A stretch of DNA of 64,000 nt from Saururus chinensis (lineage: Eukaryota > Streptophyta > Magnoliopsida > Piperales > Saururaceae). The position numbers and the translations under genes are program-made. Position 1 is the stretch's first letter, and every line of letters begins with the position of its first letter. Below the pieces are notes generated by a model. That model was given only the letters and a program-made list of their open reading frames with translations. It did not search any database and was not told the DNA's origin. Of the stretch, positions 35,273 through 46,476 are shown one piece after another. The stretch spans positions 29,629,753-29,693,752 of the forward strand of contig CP141149.1 of assembly GCA_035235625.1 (NCBI GenBank). The letters are read 5' to 3'.

Positions 35273-36506
35273 GTTCATCCAATTTCTGGATCGGGCCGAG
35301 CCCGATGTTTTATTCTGTGCACTTCTTTATTTTTTCCACATACGTCCCCAATGCGCGTTAACCTACTGGTTACGCGTCAAACCTCCAAAATTCGCGCCGT
35401 AAGCGCGCAGCGAGGCCCGTTGCCCGCGACTAAGCCCCACACCCGACTCTACGGGTATAAATACGGGGAAAAGACACAAATACCCATACGCTGAAACGTC
35501 ACATTTTCCTGCCGAAAATGACCAGAAAAATGGCAGAAAAATCACAGAAAATCGTAGAAAAATCAAGGACCTTACAGACTAACCGGCCTCTTCTCCAATC
35601 TGGTTCAATGGCTTCCCAATCTCAAACCTGCATCATTTATAACCTCCCCTGCTTCAAATCAGCTACCGGGCCTTCCCAATATCAAACTTGTTCCTCATGC
35701 TCATTGCCACATGGTGGCCTGCTGGCTTTTGCTCCACACAACTGCGACTTCCATGTCCCTCGTCAGAAGGTATTGTCATTTTTTTCATTTTGATGTTTTG
35801 CCTCTTCATTTCTGCACACAATCTATTTGACCTATGTGTGCATTGTGAAGCTTAGATTTTTCTGATCAACTACTAATTTGTCCTTTGCTTATCTCTAACA
35901 ATTTTTCTTAAAAGTTAGGATCTTGCTACAAGAGACAATAATCTTGTTATTTGTGTATTGTGTGAATTTGAATAGTAAAATATATTTAAGCACCGTGATT
36001 GCAGCTGCATTGATCTGTTGTTCGCAGGTCTTTGCCATCTCCCCCACGCTTTTTTGTCACTGGATTAACTCTCCGCCAGCAACTCTCAAAAAATGTCACC
36101 CGATTTTGCATGAAGCATCATCCATAGAGAACGGAAACTCCAACGACAGCTAACAAGGGCATCTGATCCGCCTTTCTATCTGTGTTGACGACTTTTGTAT
36201 GGGTTAGTGCCAAAGCTTATTTTTTGGATATGTGATTAGGGTTCTTTATCATCATTTTTCCTATGACTGAATGGTGCAATTTTTTCTTCCAAAATTAGGG
36301 CATTTTTGAGATAATTTGCTCCATAGTTTAGAACTATTTATGTAACTTGCATATTTTGATCGTCGCATTTTGTTTGTTTGATTTTAAAGACATGTAACTG
36401 TTGTTGCTTTGTTTCCTAACTCAAAGCGACTCATTTGTAGCAATTCTTCAAAAAACCCTCCTCTCTATGGATACGACTTGTTTCTTGACTCAAAGTGACT
36501 CGTCTG

Positions 36507-36669
36507 TGGCAGTTCTGATCCAAAGAAGTGCATCTACACGTGGGACCTAGAAGAGAACACTCTGGATGCATGGAAGGGTGTGAGAATGACCAATGTCTCT
36601 GACTTGTCTGTCACACCAGATGGGGAGCACCTGATTAGCATATGTTCATATGTTGGTATATTGCTTTAA
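36507..36669 (+). pseudogene. WDR26-like WD40 fragment captured by the Mutator-like element
   Basis: The frame from about 36507 reads GSSDPKKCIYTWDLEENTLD then AWKGVRMTNVSDLSVTPDGE then HLISICS before running into a stop at 36667-36669. This matches a WD40 blade (structural WD in YTWDLE) of plant WDR26 homologues, the scaffold of the GID/CTLH ubiquitin-ligase complex. Only part of one to two blades is present, with no start codon and no further blades nearby. It looks like a captured exon, not a functioning gene. The parent gene is not in this window. Confidence 0.72.
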
Positions 36670-37080
36670 AAAGCCTTCCCCACCTAGACATGGTGTTCGC
36701 CCATTTCTTATGGGAATGGGTTCATTTCCTAAGGCATCAACTTTTAGGGGGGGGGAGCTTACTTTGCATATTCATGTTTTATTTGATCACATGATTTTGT
36801 AGCTTTAAATTTGTTCCCATCCAAGTTTAAACGGCTCATGTTTACTTTTATCGTCTATTTACAATTAAGCAGGTTGATTCTGTTTTACTATCAACTTCTT
36901 CTATTATATCCTCATTTTGTAATTGTCATATGATAATCTTCTTTCTTAACAACAACTTCAACTACTCTGAATGCTATTATATGTGTGACTACATAGCTTG
37001 AGCATGCTCCTCACTTCCTGCCTAATTACTATTTTCAAAGGGATCCACCTACTTGTCAGAGTCTAATAATACTTAAAAGA

Positions 37081-37193
37081 TCAGTATCTTCTCAGGGCTC
37101 AATTGCACCATCAACTATAGAAGTAGAGTGGTTGAAGTCCATCAAGGCTGACTTAGTGGTAGAGTGTTTTCATCTCTTGGTTTACTTGACATA
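37081..37193 (+). pseudogene. Possible second captured coding fragment
   Basis: The frame reads SVSSQGSIAPSTIEVEWLKS then IKADLVVECFHLL before TAA at 37191-37193. The amino-acid composition is protein-like and a GTAG donor-like site follows ADLV. No family was recognised. It may belong to the same captured gene as the WDR26-like piece or to another; it may also be chance. Confidence 0.3.
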
Positions 37194-37999
37194 AAATTGC
37201 ATGTACTCTAATATTTATTACATAATTGTTTTTAAAATATAGTGATATGTGTATTTTCAATAGCATTGCGTCTCTCATGGCAATCATATCATTTTAAAAC
37301 TTACCCTTTTTCTAGATTTGTAAGTAGTAGCAACAACCTATATCAAGGATCGTCCATGTTTTTCTGATTTCCTTTAGTCAATTGCTAATGCTTCGTATGG
37401 GGTTTCGATTCTTGCTAATAGTACCTAATTAGGTGAATCACAATTTTATTATGTTACTGATATGGTGCTGCAATATTGAATGCAGCTTGTGGAATATGAA
37501 GGTGGTCACTGATCTGGTGCTACAATGCAGAAAGAAATCACTGAAAATTTTTTTTCTAAGAGAAGCCTACAGTGGAGAACCAACTACACTTCATGTAGAA
37601 AGCATTAAAGAAGATCCTATTGCTTGATGGCCTCAGTACAACTGTTGAGATGTGCAAAACTTCTCTTTACTTTTTTTTCATGATAGAATCTATTTTATCC
37701 AAGTGTGTACAAGTCTATGCTAGTGGTGAATTTGTTAAAATGGGACTTTTTTCCCCTTCATCTCTAATGACTACTTAAGGATTAGAACATGTTTTTTAAA
37801 AAAGTTGGTGTTTTATATGTGCAAAACTTTTTTGCTGGAAATATTGTGCAAGACAAATTCTCAAAATTTAATTCAATTTAATAAGGGCTTGACAGGTCAG
37901 CATAAAGTTGGGCTAATAGGGGTCCACAAAATTTAGTTTAATTTAAATATGGGTCATTCATTGATGTTTTAATGGTTTAAGAGATTTAGGAGGTAGATG

Positions 38000-38450
38000 T
38001 GGATAGTCTATATTTTCATGCCTCATGGCCTAACCCTTTGTTTGGATGAAATTCGGTAGGCATCATTGCCACAAGTCCATGCCTATTTTTCATGCCTCTT
38101 GGTCTAACCCTTTATTTGGATAAAATTCAGTAGGCATCGTTGCCACGAGTCCACGCATATTTTTGTTCCTACAGGTCTCATTTGACAAATATTTTAGATA
38201 ATCAAGATCATAAACAAAATTTACTTCAATTTAGATATCAATTATTGTTCATATGGCTTTTTTAGGCACATCATTGTTTTAATAATTTTTTAATAATTTA
38301 AGAGATTCAGGAGGTGAATATGGATGGTCCACCTTTCAATGCCTCTAGCTTAACTGCTTATTTGGATGAAATTTGGTGTGCATTGTTCCCACGAGACCAC
38401 GACCTACTTCAGTTCTTGCCTGGTCTCATTTGACAAATATTTATTTGTTA
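38000..38450. repeat. Imperfect direct repeats inside the Mutator-like element
   Basis: Units of about 75 bp containing TTTGGATGAAATTCGGTAGG, CATCATTGCCACAAGTCCA and TCATTTGACAAATATTT occur at about 38030, 38100 and 38330, with decreasing similarity. No coding role is apparent. Confidence 0.6.
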
Positions 38451-41309
38451 TACATAGACATATAATTGCATGAATTATCATATTCTACCGGTTCCCAATA
38501 ATTTTCACACAAGATTGACCTTACTACGAGTACAAAAAATAACTCAGCCCAAGCACATTTTTTATAGTAAAAAGAATAGATCAAAACTCATATCATTAAA
38601 ATCCTACAAGTTCTGAAAGGGTCCAACACTAACATGTATACACTTCACGCGTTTGTCTATATACAACTAGGACAAGCACTTGAGTAATTGAGCCTTTTAC
38701 CACTCGTTTATTATACATTTATGAAAATCAGTCACCATTTGAGGTAGTCATATGCAGTTTTCTTTTATGGGGGTCATCTGCTGTGTTTAACTTATATTCA
38801 ATGGTTGCAGTAGAGTCAATAATGTTTTCACAACCTGAAAGGAAGCAAATCCCAGTTTATGATAAACTTTTGAGAAATAATAAGGAAAATGTTATAAATA
38901 ATTTACCTCATCAAGTTCAAACATGATGAACTCCCAAAGATTCGCCAAATTGAATGGTCCCACATGCTCATTTTCCTTCAGTGCCAGCTACATGGGTTGG
39001 ATTTACAATAGTGAATATGTTGTCATTTAATAAAAGAAAATCCAACATACATGCAATAAGATGTTTCTGCATCAATTTTATCAATATGGCTAACTGCTAT
39101 AAAGCTTTTTCAGGTATAAACGCAATTACACATCTAAATGCAAGGACAGTAGTCTACCTAAACTATCATTGATGGTGAATGCAAATAATATAGAAAACTA
39201 CACCTACTTTCATCCCTATTGTTTATAAAAGAGGTTGGAGGCTATTGAAACAATTGAAAATTTTCAGCTTGGGAATTCAAAACCACTTTGTCAAGGAAGA
39301 AATTAAAACAGAAAGATAACTTCGTATTGTTAGATATTAAAATTGGCACTTGATACATCACTGAATACACAAGAAGATTTGATAAATGACATATTCAGGA
39401 TTAAGCTACTTTAATTATGTAACATGCTCATCTCGTAACTATAATGTTGTTGCCTTGTTGGAGTAAATAGAGCTGCTATAATAGGAGGCATATTACATTC
39501 ACTTTTCAGTATGCCAACCTCCATTCAACAAATTCATGTAACTATACATTATGGAATAAGGAAGTGTGCTACTAGCTCTCCTATCTACATGCAGAAAATT
39601 CACCAAATAAACTCTACAGCCACCCATGGCTTGAAACTCATGTCTTTCAACAGAATAAACTATTACGCATACAACTTTGGGGAAAAACATGTAATTACTT
39701 ATTTTTAATAACCCATGATCACGCACTTATCTCTTAAAATTTTCCACCTATTCCTATCCTTCATTGATTACTGAGATTATCTCACCTAACAAAGAAAAAG
39801 TGAGGTTGAAATTGTTCTATATGAGACACTCAGAAATATATGCTTACCTCTATCAACTTCACATCTTTTAACTTGATAAATTTTAGATGTCAATATAGAA
39901 AATACACAAAGAATTCCATTATGGATTTATAGTTCCAACCATTCTCATCATAATTACTTTGTGTCAATAAGCTATGCACAGACTCATATAAAAGTGTTGG
40001 AAATCTATCATATAGTTGTGCAGTAAACAAGACTGGACATTTAAGCAAATAGTTGCAGTGCACAAAATAATTTAAGTGGGTCTCAACAAAAAATGAACTT
40101 GAAGTTGACCCATTGGCTTAGGAATAACTTTGATTTATTCACTTAAAAAGGGTAGTTTTTGTGCAGCTTTTCAGATGGGCTTGGATTGGGTAGCAGCAGT
40201 TCTTGTCTTCAAAATCAAACAAACAAAATGCAACGATCAAAATATGCAAGTTACATAAACAATTCTAAACTATGGAGCAAATTATCTGCATTCACGTCCA
40301 AAAGAGAAACATTTCATACACCCATTTGAAGAGGAATAAACAGAGGCAGTGGAAAAAATGAAAACCATGGGCTAGTATCTTAGAAAATACCTTAATTTTG
40401 GAAGAAAAAATTGCACCATTCAGTCATAGGAAAAAATGACGATAAAGAACCCTAATCACATATCCAAAAAATAAGCTTTGGCACTGACCCATACAAAAGC
40501 CATCAACACAGATAGAAAGGAGGATAGCCCTTGTTAGCTGATTTGAAGTGGGGGAGGTTGTATGAACAACATCTACGATACAGGTCTAAGATTGGGAAGC
40601 CATTGAACAGGATTGGGGAAGAGGTCGGTCAATCTCTAGTGGCCAAGCTGATGTACCGGTGCGAGGGAGCATTTCACATCAACAGATAAGGTGAGCCCAG
40701 GTGATGGTTGGTCTCCAGAGTTGAGGGTACTCATTTGTCGCAAGGTGGTAGGAAGAGGTAGCACCATCGTGGGAGGTTGCCCTAGATCGAGTAGCCCCTA
40801 AATTGGCTTGGGGAGGAGTCGAGCTTGTCACTGGTGATCGATTTGGCCTAGGAGGGTAAGGGGAACTTCCAAAGTGATAGATGACTGACAGCCCGAGAGG
40901 ATCAACAACTTGCAAGATATGAAGATACTGATCGTGCTGGGAGGTAGGGGAAGATTGGGAAACCTTAAAACCAGTCGTAAAGGAGCCCGGTTGTTCCCGG
41001 CGACGGACCTGACTAAGGAGAGCGTGGGAGGTCTTCTGAGTGGGTGATGACGGAGAACCTACGGGAAGAAAGATTATTGGTGGAGGACATAATCGTGGCT
41101 CTGGGATGTGGGTGGCGAAGGGGGTAGGGGGAGCTCCAACAATATACAGGAGCTGCTGGACGATGATCTATTTTAGGTCTCTGCAGTTTGACCATGGTTA
41201 AGTGCCTAACGTGTTAAAAGTCGTCCGATTCTAATCGGACCATCATTATAAACTGGGCACCTATGCTCTATATAAGCCGAGGCGCATTTAAACGGGATCC
41301 TAATAATTA

Positions 41310-42596
41310 AGTATTTGTTAGGACGTAATATTCGGCTTTTGAGAAGTAGGTGTTCAAATTTGGGCCCTGTTCGAACTCTGAGACCTCTTCCAGAGGCGAA
41401 GTCTTGTACGTCATTCCTCCAAGGTCCAACACTTCTTTGGTTCATGAAACACTTGTGATGGTTTTATTTATAAAAATATTATATTTACCAAATAGAACTT
41501 AAGGAGCACATCGAATAAGCGTTAGTTGTTTATGAAATGTACATGGATAAACCTTATCCGTTGATTATTTGACTTATGACTAATTTTTTTATTCAATATA
41601 AGAAAGTTTAGTGAAAAATATCAATAAATCCGGGATAAAAATATGAAAATTTTACCCAAAGTTTATTTTGACACTTTTAAGAAAAATTATTAATGATTTT
41701 AAAAAATTGTCACTACATTAAGGAGAAGTAATGCTTTAGCTGCACAATTTTTACGTTAATTATGATCTTACGCTCGGTGTGCACCATGATCAGGTGGGCT
41801 GGGCCAGGCATGGAGCCCACACTAGTCCTTGTAGTTAGAAAGAAATATTTTAATGACGCTAATTTTTCTACGTCAAGAACCTACTTTATCATCTAAATAC
41901 CGTTGATTAGTAGGGACCACTTTTTAAATATACAAATCAAAGGTGTTTAAACGAATAAAAATAAGTTTTTAACGTAAACAAATGACATTACTCTTTTAGC
42001 TAAAGTGGCCGGTGGGCGGGAAACGTCTGGTTTGAATGCAATCCATACGATCGAGAGAGGAGGCAAAACTCGAAAAGATGACTGTCCAATGTGCGCCATG
42101 GCCCATGGGCTACAAGCTAATTTATTAATGGGCCCAAAGTAAAACAAATGTCCCGGATCCAATAAATCATATCATGGGCTCCTTTCAAATGGCCGAAAAA
42201 GATAAGAGAGTTCGAGTCCGGATCATTATGAAGCCCACGATCCCGTCGTCCCTGCACCTGTCTTCACTGCTACGCTGCTGGCACCATTTTTGTCATTTCT
42301 CCCTCTTTCTCTCCGGCCCTCTTTTGACTCTTTCCACTCGTTCGTTCGTTCCTCCCTCCGGCTAGGAGGCCCCTCCAGTACAAAAATCTTCCCCGCTCAT
42401 CGCCGGCCTGCCAAACCCATCTCCGCCGCCCCGCTGCGCCGCCCATGGTTTCGCCGCCCTTTCGGCCGGTCGATCGTATTCGTCCGAAACCGGTACCTCT
42501 TATCTCCTCCCTATCATTTTTAGATCCCTAAAACCAACACTCCAAAAACCCGATATTTATCACCCACAGGATCGTCGTTACACCTCTGAAGCAATA
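41310..42596. other. PP2A B' promoter and 5' UTR region
   Basis: The first part is AT-rich spacer without genes. TGGGCCCAAAG (about 42129) and GGGCCCA-type words near 41815 resemble the site II elements frequent in broadly expressed plant promoters. A CT-rich 5' UTR begins around 42290. GGTACCTCTTATC at about 42491 and CACCCACAG ending at 42570 could bound a roughly 80-nt 5' UTR intron. Confidence 0.45.
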
Positions 42597-42647
42597 ATGG
42601 AGGCCTCCCATCCGACCCAGATGGTCGGATCTATTCCGCTGAACTAG
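42597..42647 (+). CDS. Upstream ORF (16 codons) in the PP2A B' leader
   Basis: ATG at 42597 opens [16 protein letters not shown] and stops with TAG at 42645-42647, 53 bases before the main start codon. If retained in the mRNA it would be translated before the B' coding region and could lower its output. There is no evidence yet that the peptide is conserved. Confidence 0.4.
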   Translation: MEASHPTQMVGSIPLN

Positions 42648-42700
42648 GGTTCGTTCGTTGGTGCGAAGTTGTCCCCAAAAGGGGGTGGAAGAGAACAAAA

Positions 42701-45412
42701 ATGTTCAATAAAATTATCAAACGGAGCCACCGGAAAATTAAGTCTGACGCCAACGAGCCGGCCGTGTACCCGTACGGATCCACCGCCGGATACCGGGGCT
42801 CCAACCCGGGACTCACCATCAACCACGCCTCCCGCACCACCCTCGCCTCCTCTGTCGCCAACTCCCTGCCCAGTCCGCGCCCCGCTCTCGCCCCGCCTCC
42901 GCAGCCCGACCGCGCCCCGCTCTCGCCTTCCGCCGTCGAAACCCTTCCCTTCTTCCGGGAAGTCGCCGTCTCCGACCGCCAGGCCCTGTTCATCCGTAAG
43001 CTCCAGCTCTGTTGCATCATCTTCGACTTCTCCGATACGCTGAAGTCTGTGCGGGAGAAGGAGACCAAGCGCCAGACCCTCTTGGAGCTCGTCGACTTCA
43101 TCCAGTCGGGCTCGGGGAAAATCACGGAGCAGGTCCAGGAGGAGCTCATCCGGATGATCTCCATCAACATATTTCGCTGCCTCCCGCCGGCCTCCCACGA
43201 GAACACGGGCTCGGAAAATGCCGACCCGGAAGAGGAGGACCCTTATTTAGACCCCGCCTGGCCTCACCTCCAGATTGTGTACGAGCTCCTCCTGCGCTAT
43301 GTTGTCTCGTCCGACACCGATACGAAGATTGCCAAGCGCTACATCGATCACTCATTCGTGTTGAGACTTCTGGACATGTTCGACTCGGAGGATCCCCGGG
43401 AGAGAGAGTATTTGAAGACGATACTACACCGTATATACGGGAAGTTCATGGTGCACCGGCCATTCATCCGGAAAGCGATAAACAACATCTTCTACAGGTT
43501 TATATTTGAGACCGAGAGGCACAGTGGGATTGGCGAACTGTTAGAGATACTTGGCAGTATAATCAATGGGTTTGCTTTGCCGATGAAGGAGGAGCACAAG
43601 TTGTTTCTTGTAAGAGCGCTCATCCCATTGCATAAGCCGAAGCCAGTTGCAATGTATCATCAGCAGCTTTCATATTGTATTACGCAGTTTGTGGAGAAAG
43701 ATTTCAAATTGGCCGACACTGTTATAAGGGGACTGCTCAAGTATTGGCCGGTGACCAATTGCCAGAAGGAGGTTCTGTTTCTGGGGGAGCTGGAAGAAGT
43801 TTTGGAGGCGACACAGTCTGCAGAATTCCAGAAGGTTATGGTCCCTCTTTTCAGACAAATTGGCCGATGCCTTAATAGCTCTCATTTTCAGGTTTGTATC
43901 TTTTAGCTTCTTCCAAGTGTCTGCTCCTCGTAATGTATATGGTTGCAGTTGGAACAGTGTTATGGCGTTCTGTTGAATGTCTGTGCGTCGATTTTTAACG
44001 CAGCCTTGTGTCTCACATCAACAGCTCTATTTAGTTTTTTTTAAATAAATTAATTTTAATTTATTTTAAAAAAATAAATAGAATTATTATTGTGGGACAG
44101 AGAGAGTATGTTTTTATATGACCCATCGGCCATAAGATTGCTGTTTTCCATTCGAATTCCATTAATTTGTGGTAATTGCACTCTGGAGTTTGCTTAACTT
44201 TTTACATTTTGAGTTTTCTTCGTGATGAGTGTATTTTTTTCTCTTATATTATGTGTTATATAAAATTGTCGTGCTGAGAATAAATCGTGGAGTTAGCTAT
44301 TTTTCGCGGACGTCATGCAACAATGAGGGAACTCATGTTCAGATCCTGACGCGTAGGTAACATTTGGAACCCGTTGTTGAAAGAACATTGTATGTAAACT
44401 AAACAGTGGGCCGAGAATTACATTTTTGTCCGCATGGGGCACTTCTTTAATCTGGTTTTAACTCTAAGATTTTGAATATGTAACTATAATAATATAGTTT
44501 TAAAGAAGGAAAAAGTTTATTTGAGCTCGAGTTTACACGTGTCAGCGTGAGTCTGGCTCACGTATGTCGCCTGGTCATGGGCATTTTGAGTAATAACAAT
44601 CATCGAATTTTGATCCCACGGCCATGATGTCCAGCGCGAAGCTCACACTGATACACATGAGCTCGGCGCGAAGCTCACACTGATACACGTGAGCTTGGGC
44701 TCATTCAAAGGGGACTCTTTAAAAAATGTTAAAAATCTAAACCTTTTAAAAATCTGTTAAAGATATTTTTAGAATCTCGATCAAGATTATTGCCTAGTAT
44801 TAAAGCATGCTTTTTGATCCTGTTATTGTTCAATTCATATACTTGGTGTTAACTTTGTGATTCGGCTGCATTTGTTTATTTTTTTTGTGGGCTACATGTA
44901 TCAATTGAATATTTAGGAAGCTGGTCGGAAGGCTGACAATTTTTATATAGTGGCCTTGCTCATGCGTACTTCCTGCTCACTTTTAGGCACCTTTCTAAGT
45001 TGATTTTACTGCTACTAACTATTATTTTTTTTGGTAACTAATTTTTTACTGCTACTAACTACTTGTCAAACTTTTAATTTGACAGGTCGCGGAGCGGGCC
45101 TTGTTCCTTTGGAACAATGAACACATCGTGAGCCTGATTGCCCAAAATCGCCATGTGATTTTCCCACAAATCTATGAAGCTCTTGAAAAGAACATGCAAG
45201 GCCACTGGAACCAGGCAGTTCATGGCCTATCCGCAAATGTTAGGAAGATGTTTCTCGAGATGGACAACGAATTATTTGAAGAGTGCCAAATGCAGTACTT
45301 TGAAAAAGTGGCGAATGCCAAAGAAGTGGAGGAACGGAGGGAGCTCACATGGAAGAGATTGGAAGCTGTAATTGCAGCTAAATCTGGTCCGGATAATATG
45401 GTTTTGGGTTGA
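42701..45412 (+). CDS. Protein phosphatase 2A regulatory subunit B' (B56 family)
   Basis: Exons 42701-43891 (397 codons) and 45086-45412 (109 codons with stop) join in phase 0; 505 aa, the usual size for plant B' subunits. It binds the PP2A scaffold A and catalytic C subunits and directs them to substrates; plant members act in brassinosteroid, immune and stress signalling. After a variable, proline-rich N-terminus starting [12 protein letters not shown], the conserved HEAT-like B56 core runs from about residue 85: [94 protein letters not shown], then in exon 2 [17 protein letters not shown] and [11 protein letters not shown]. The single intron near the C-terminus, just after SSHFQ, is typical of the plant family. 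Exon 1 shows strong GC decline from 5' to 3', a monocot-like gradient. Subtype (theta, eta, gamma) is not resolved. Confidence 0.95.
43995..44112. mobile_element. Degraded Stowaway-like hairpin in the PP2A B' intron
   Basis: An inverted repeat is centred on AAATAAATTAATTTTAATTT. The right end reads, in reverse complement, ACTCTCTCTGTCCCAC, close to the CTCCCTCCGTCCC terminus of Stowaway elements. The left end is more diverged (TGTGTCTCACATC). No clean TA target duplication is visible. Confidence 0.45.
44522..44703. mobile_element. Short inverted-repeat element (MITE) in the PP2A B' intron
   Basis: The left end TGAGCTCGAGTTTACACGTG pairs with the reverse complement of the right end, TGAGCCCAAGCTCACGTGTA, and the arms continue for about 35 bases. 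The interior contains a direct repeat of GGCGCGAAGCTCACACTGAT-like text. It resembles the element at 62200-62368 in another gene's intron. The target duplication is unclear. Confidence 0.5.
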
Positions 45413-46476
45413 ATAGGAAAACGGGAAGGGACGGAATATCGCCTGTATTTCTTTTACCTTTGATGTTGATTTTTTTTTTCTCAACCATTGTCCAAATTGG
45501 ACGCGACATGATCTGCTGTGAGTAACATGGAAAGAAGAAAAGATAAAAAAACTGTACGTTACATGCGCATCCCTCTACTATAATTGTGTCTGGTGGACAA
45601 CCGCATCAACCAAAGTGTTTTGATGCTTACTTTGTTGCGGTTTTTTTGTTTGGCAAACGCATGCATTACTCTTGCGATTGTACTACTATTCCCATTTGCG
45701 AGGCAGGAGTTTGATAAATGGTATCCTGTTTTGTCGTTCATTCCAGAACTTAGGGGCAGAACAAAATTCTATGAAAGAACTTCCGTTAATCTCCAAACTG
45801 ATTGGAGTTCGTGAAAGAAAACTAACTTTCTCACTTTCCACCTTGTCCTGGAGAAAGTATTTCACGTCTGCTGTCTGCCCCCGCCTGCATTGTCGTTTGT
45901 CTCCCGCTTTAAAAAGCGGGGATTTGACGTTTTACGCTAGACTCCTGTTAAAGCCACTGTGCTTTGATGTTTACGCTACACAACTATGCCACTCTACTAA
46001 AACATAAACTCCAATTGCAGACCCTACCCTAGTCTATAAGATGTATATATAATAAGAAATGAGCGATTTGTCAACATAGTCTTAAAATACATCGGAATAA
46101 CAAAATATTATTAACTTTACTGTAATACAAAAATAGCCTTGTGTGTACATGTGGACTTAGTGACAACAATTATCTAAAATACCTATCTTGTATTTTATTC
46201 CTTTTAATTTCACAACTCACTCCTTCCCTTTATCAATGGCCATGGCTACGCTACATCTATCATTAACCCTGTCATTTCCACCACTAGTTCTACTTCATTT
46301 GTCTTCATCTTCTGTTCCTCCTCTTTCGTCTCTTCGCTCTTTTACCACTGCCATTGTCATCAACCACTATTCATCTTCCTCTTCCCCTCTTTTTTGTCCT
46401 CATTATCTTTTCTTCCTTGTTTACATTCTCTTTTTCCTAAAAATTTGACAAGATTAGCCACAAAGTAAGTAGTAGA
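45413..46476. other. PP2A B' 3' UTR and spacer
   Basis: The first 200-300 bases are probably the 3' UTR. The rest has no recognisable gene; short frames at 45584-46007 and 46188-46448 lack similarity and show no coding bias. The spacer ends at the LTR nest. Confidence 0.5.

Larger units (their letters stand above)
27165..35576. mobile_element. Large LTR (probable solo LTR), split by a younger LTR
   Basis: It starts TGTAACGCCCGAGATTTT, ends AAGGACCTTACA, and is flanked by the exact 5-bp duplication GACTA (27160-27164, 35577-35581). Removing the inner insertion and its duplicated site leaves about 5.0 kb with no gag or pol. It is therefore read as a solo LTR of a very long-LTR Ty3/gypsy family, enlarged by tandem repeats. 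A block near 28395-28450 (GGATCAAACAGGTAAGAGTA) occurs in reverse complement near 52080-52150, so the element at 47716-53083 is a relative in opposite orientation. It landed inside the left arm of the Mutator-like element. Confidence 0.8.
26443..41300. mobile_element. Long-TIR Mutator-like element (Pack-MULE type), interrupted by nested LTRs
   Basis: It is flanked by the exact 9-bp duplication TAATAATTA (26434-26442 and 41301-41309), the length typical of Mutator-like elements. The left arm (26443-27164 continuing at 35577-36405) is an imperfect reverse complement of the right arm (about 40190-41300). Shared blocks include GGAGCTCCCCCTACCCC, CACCAATAATCTTTCTTCCC, CAATGGCTTCCCAATCT and CAAAGCTTATTTTTTGGATA. 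The right arm is shorter through deletions. Without the later LTR insertion the element is about 6.4 kb. Between the arms (36406-40190) lies unique sequence with a WDR26-like coding fragment and no MURA transposase, which is the Pack-MULE pattern of captured host gene pieces. Confidence 0.85.

Noticed and set aside
41205-41445. Possible tRNA-like or SINE-like TTCGAACTC word near 41370
   Set aside because: A cloverleaf could not be drawn and no A-box lies at the right distance.
42631-43206. Antisense frames of 184-191 aa
   Set aside because: They overlap the GC-rich 5' exon of the PP2A B' gene, which has clear family similarity on the plus strand.
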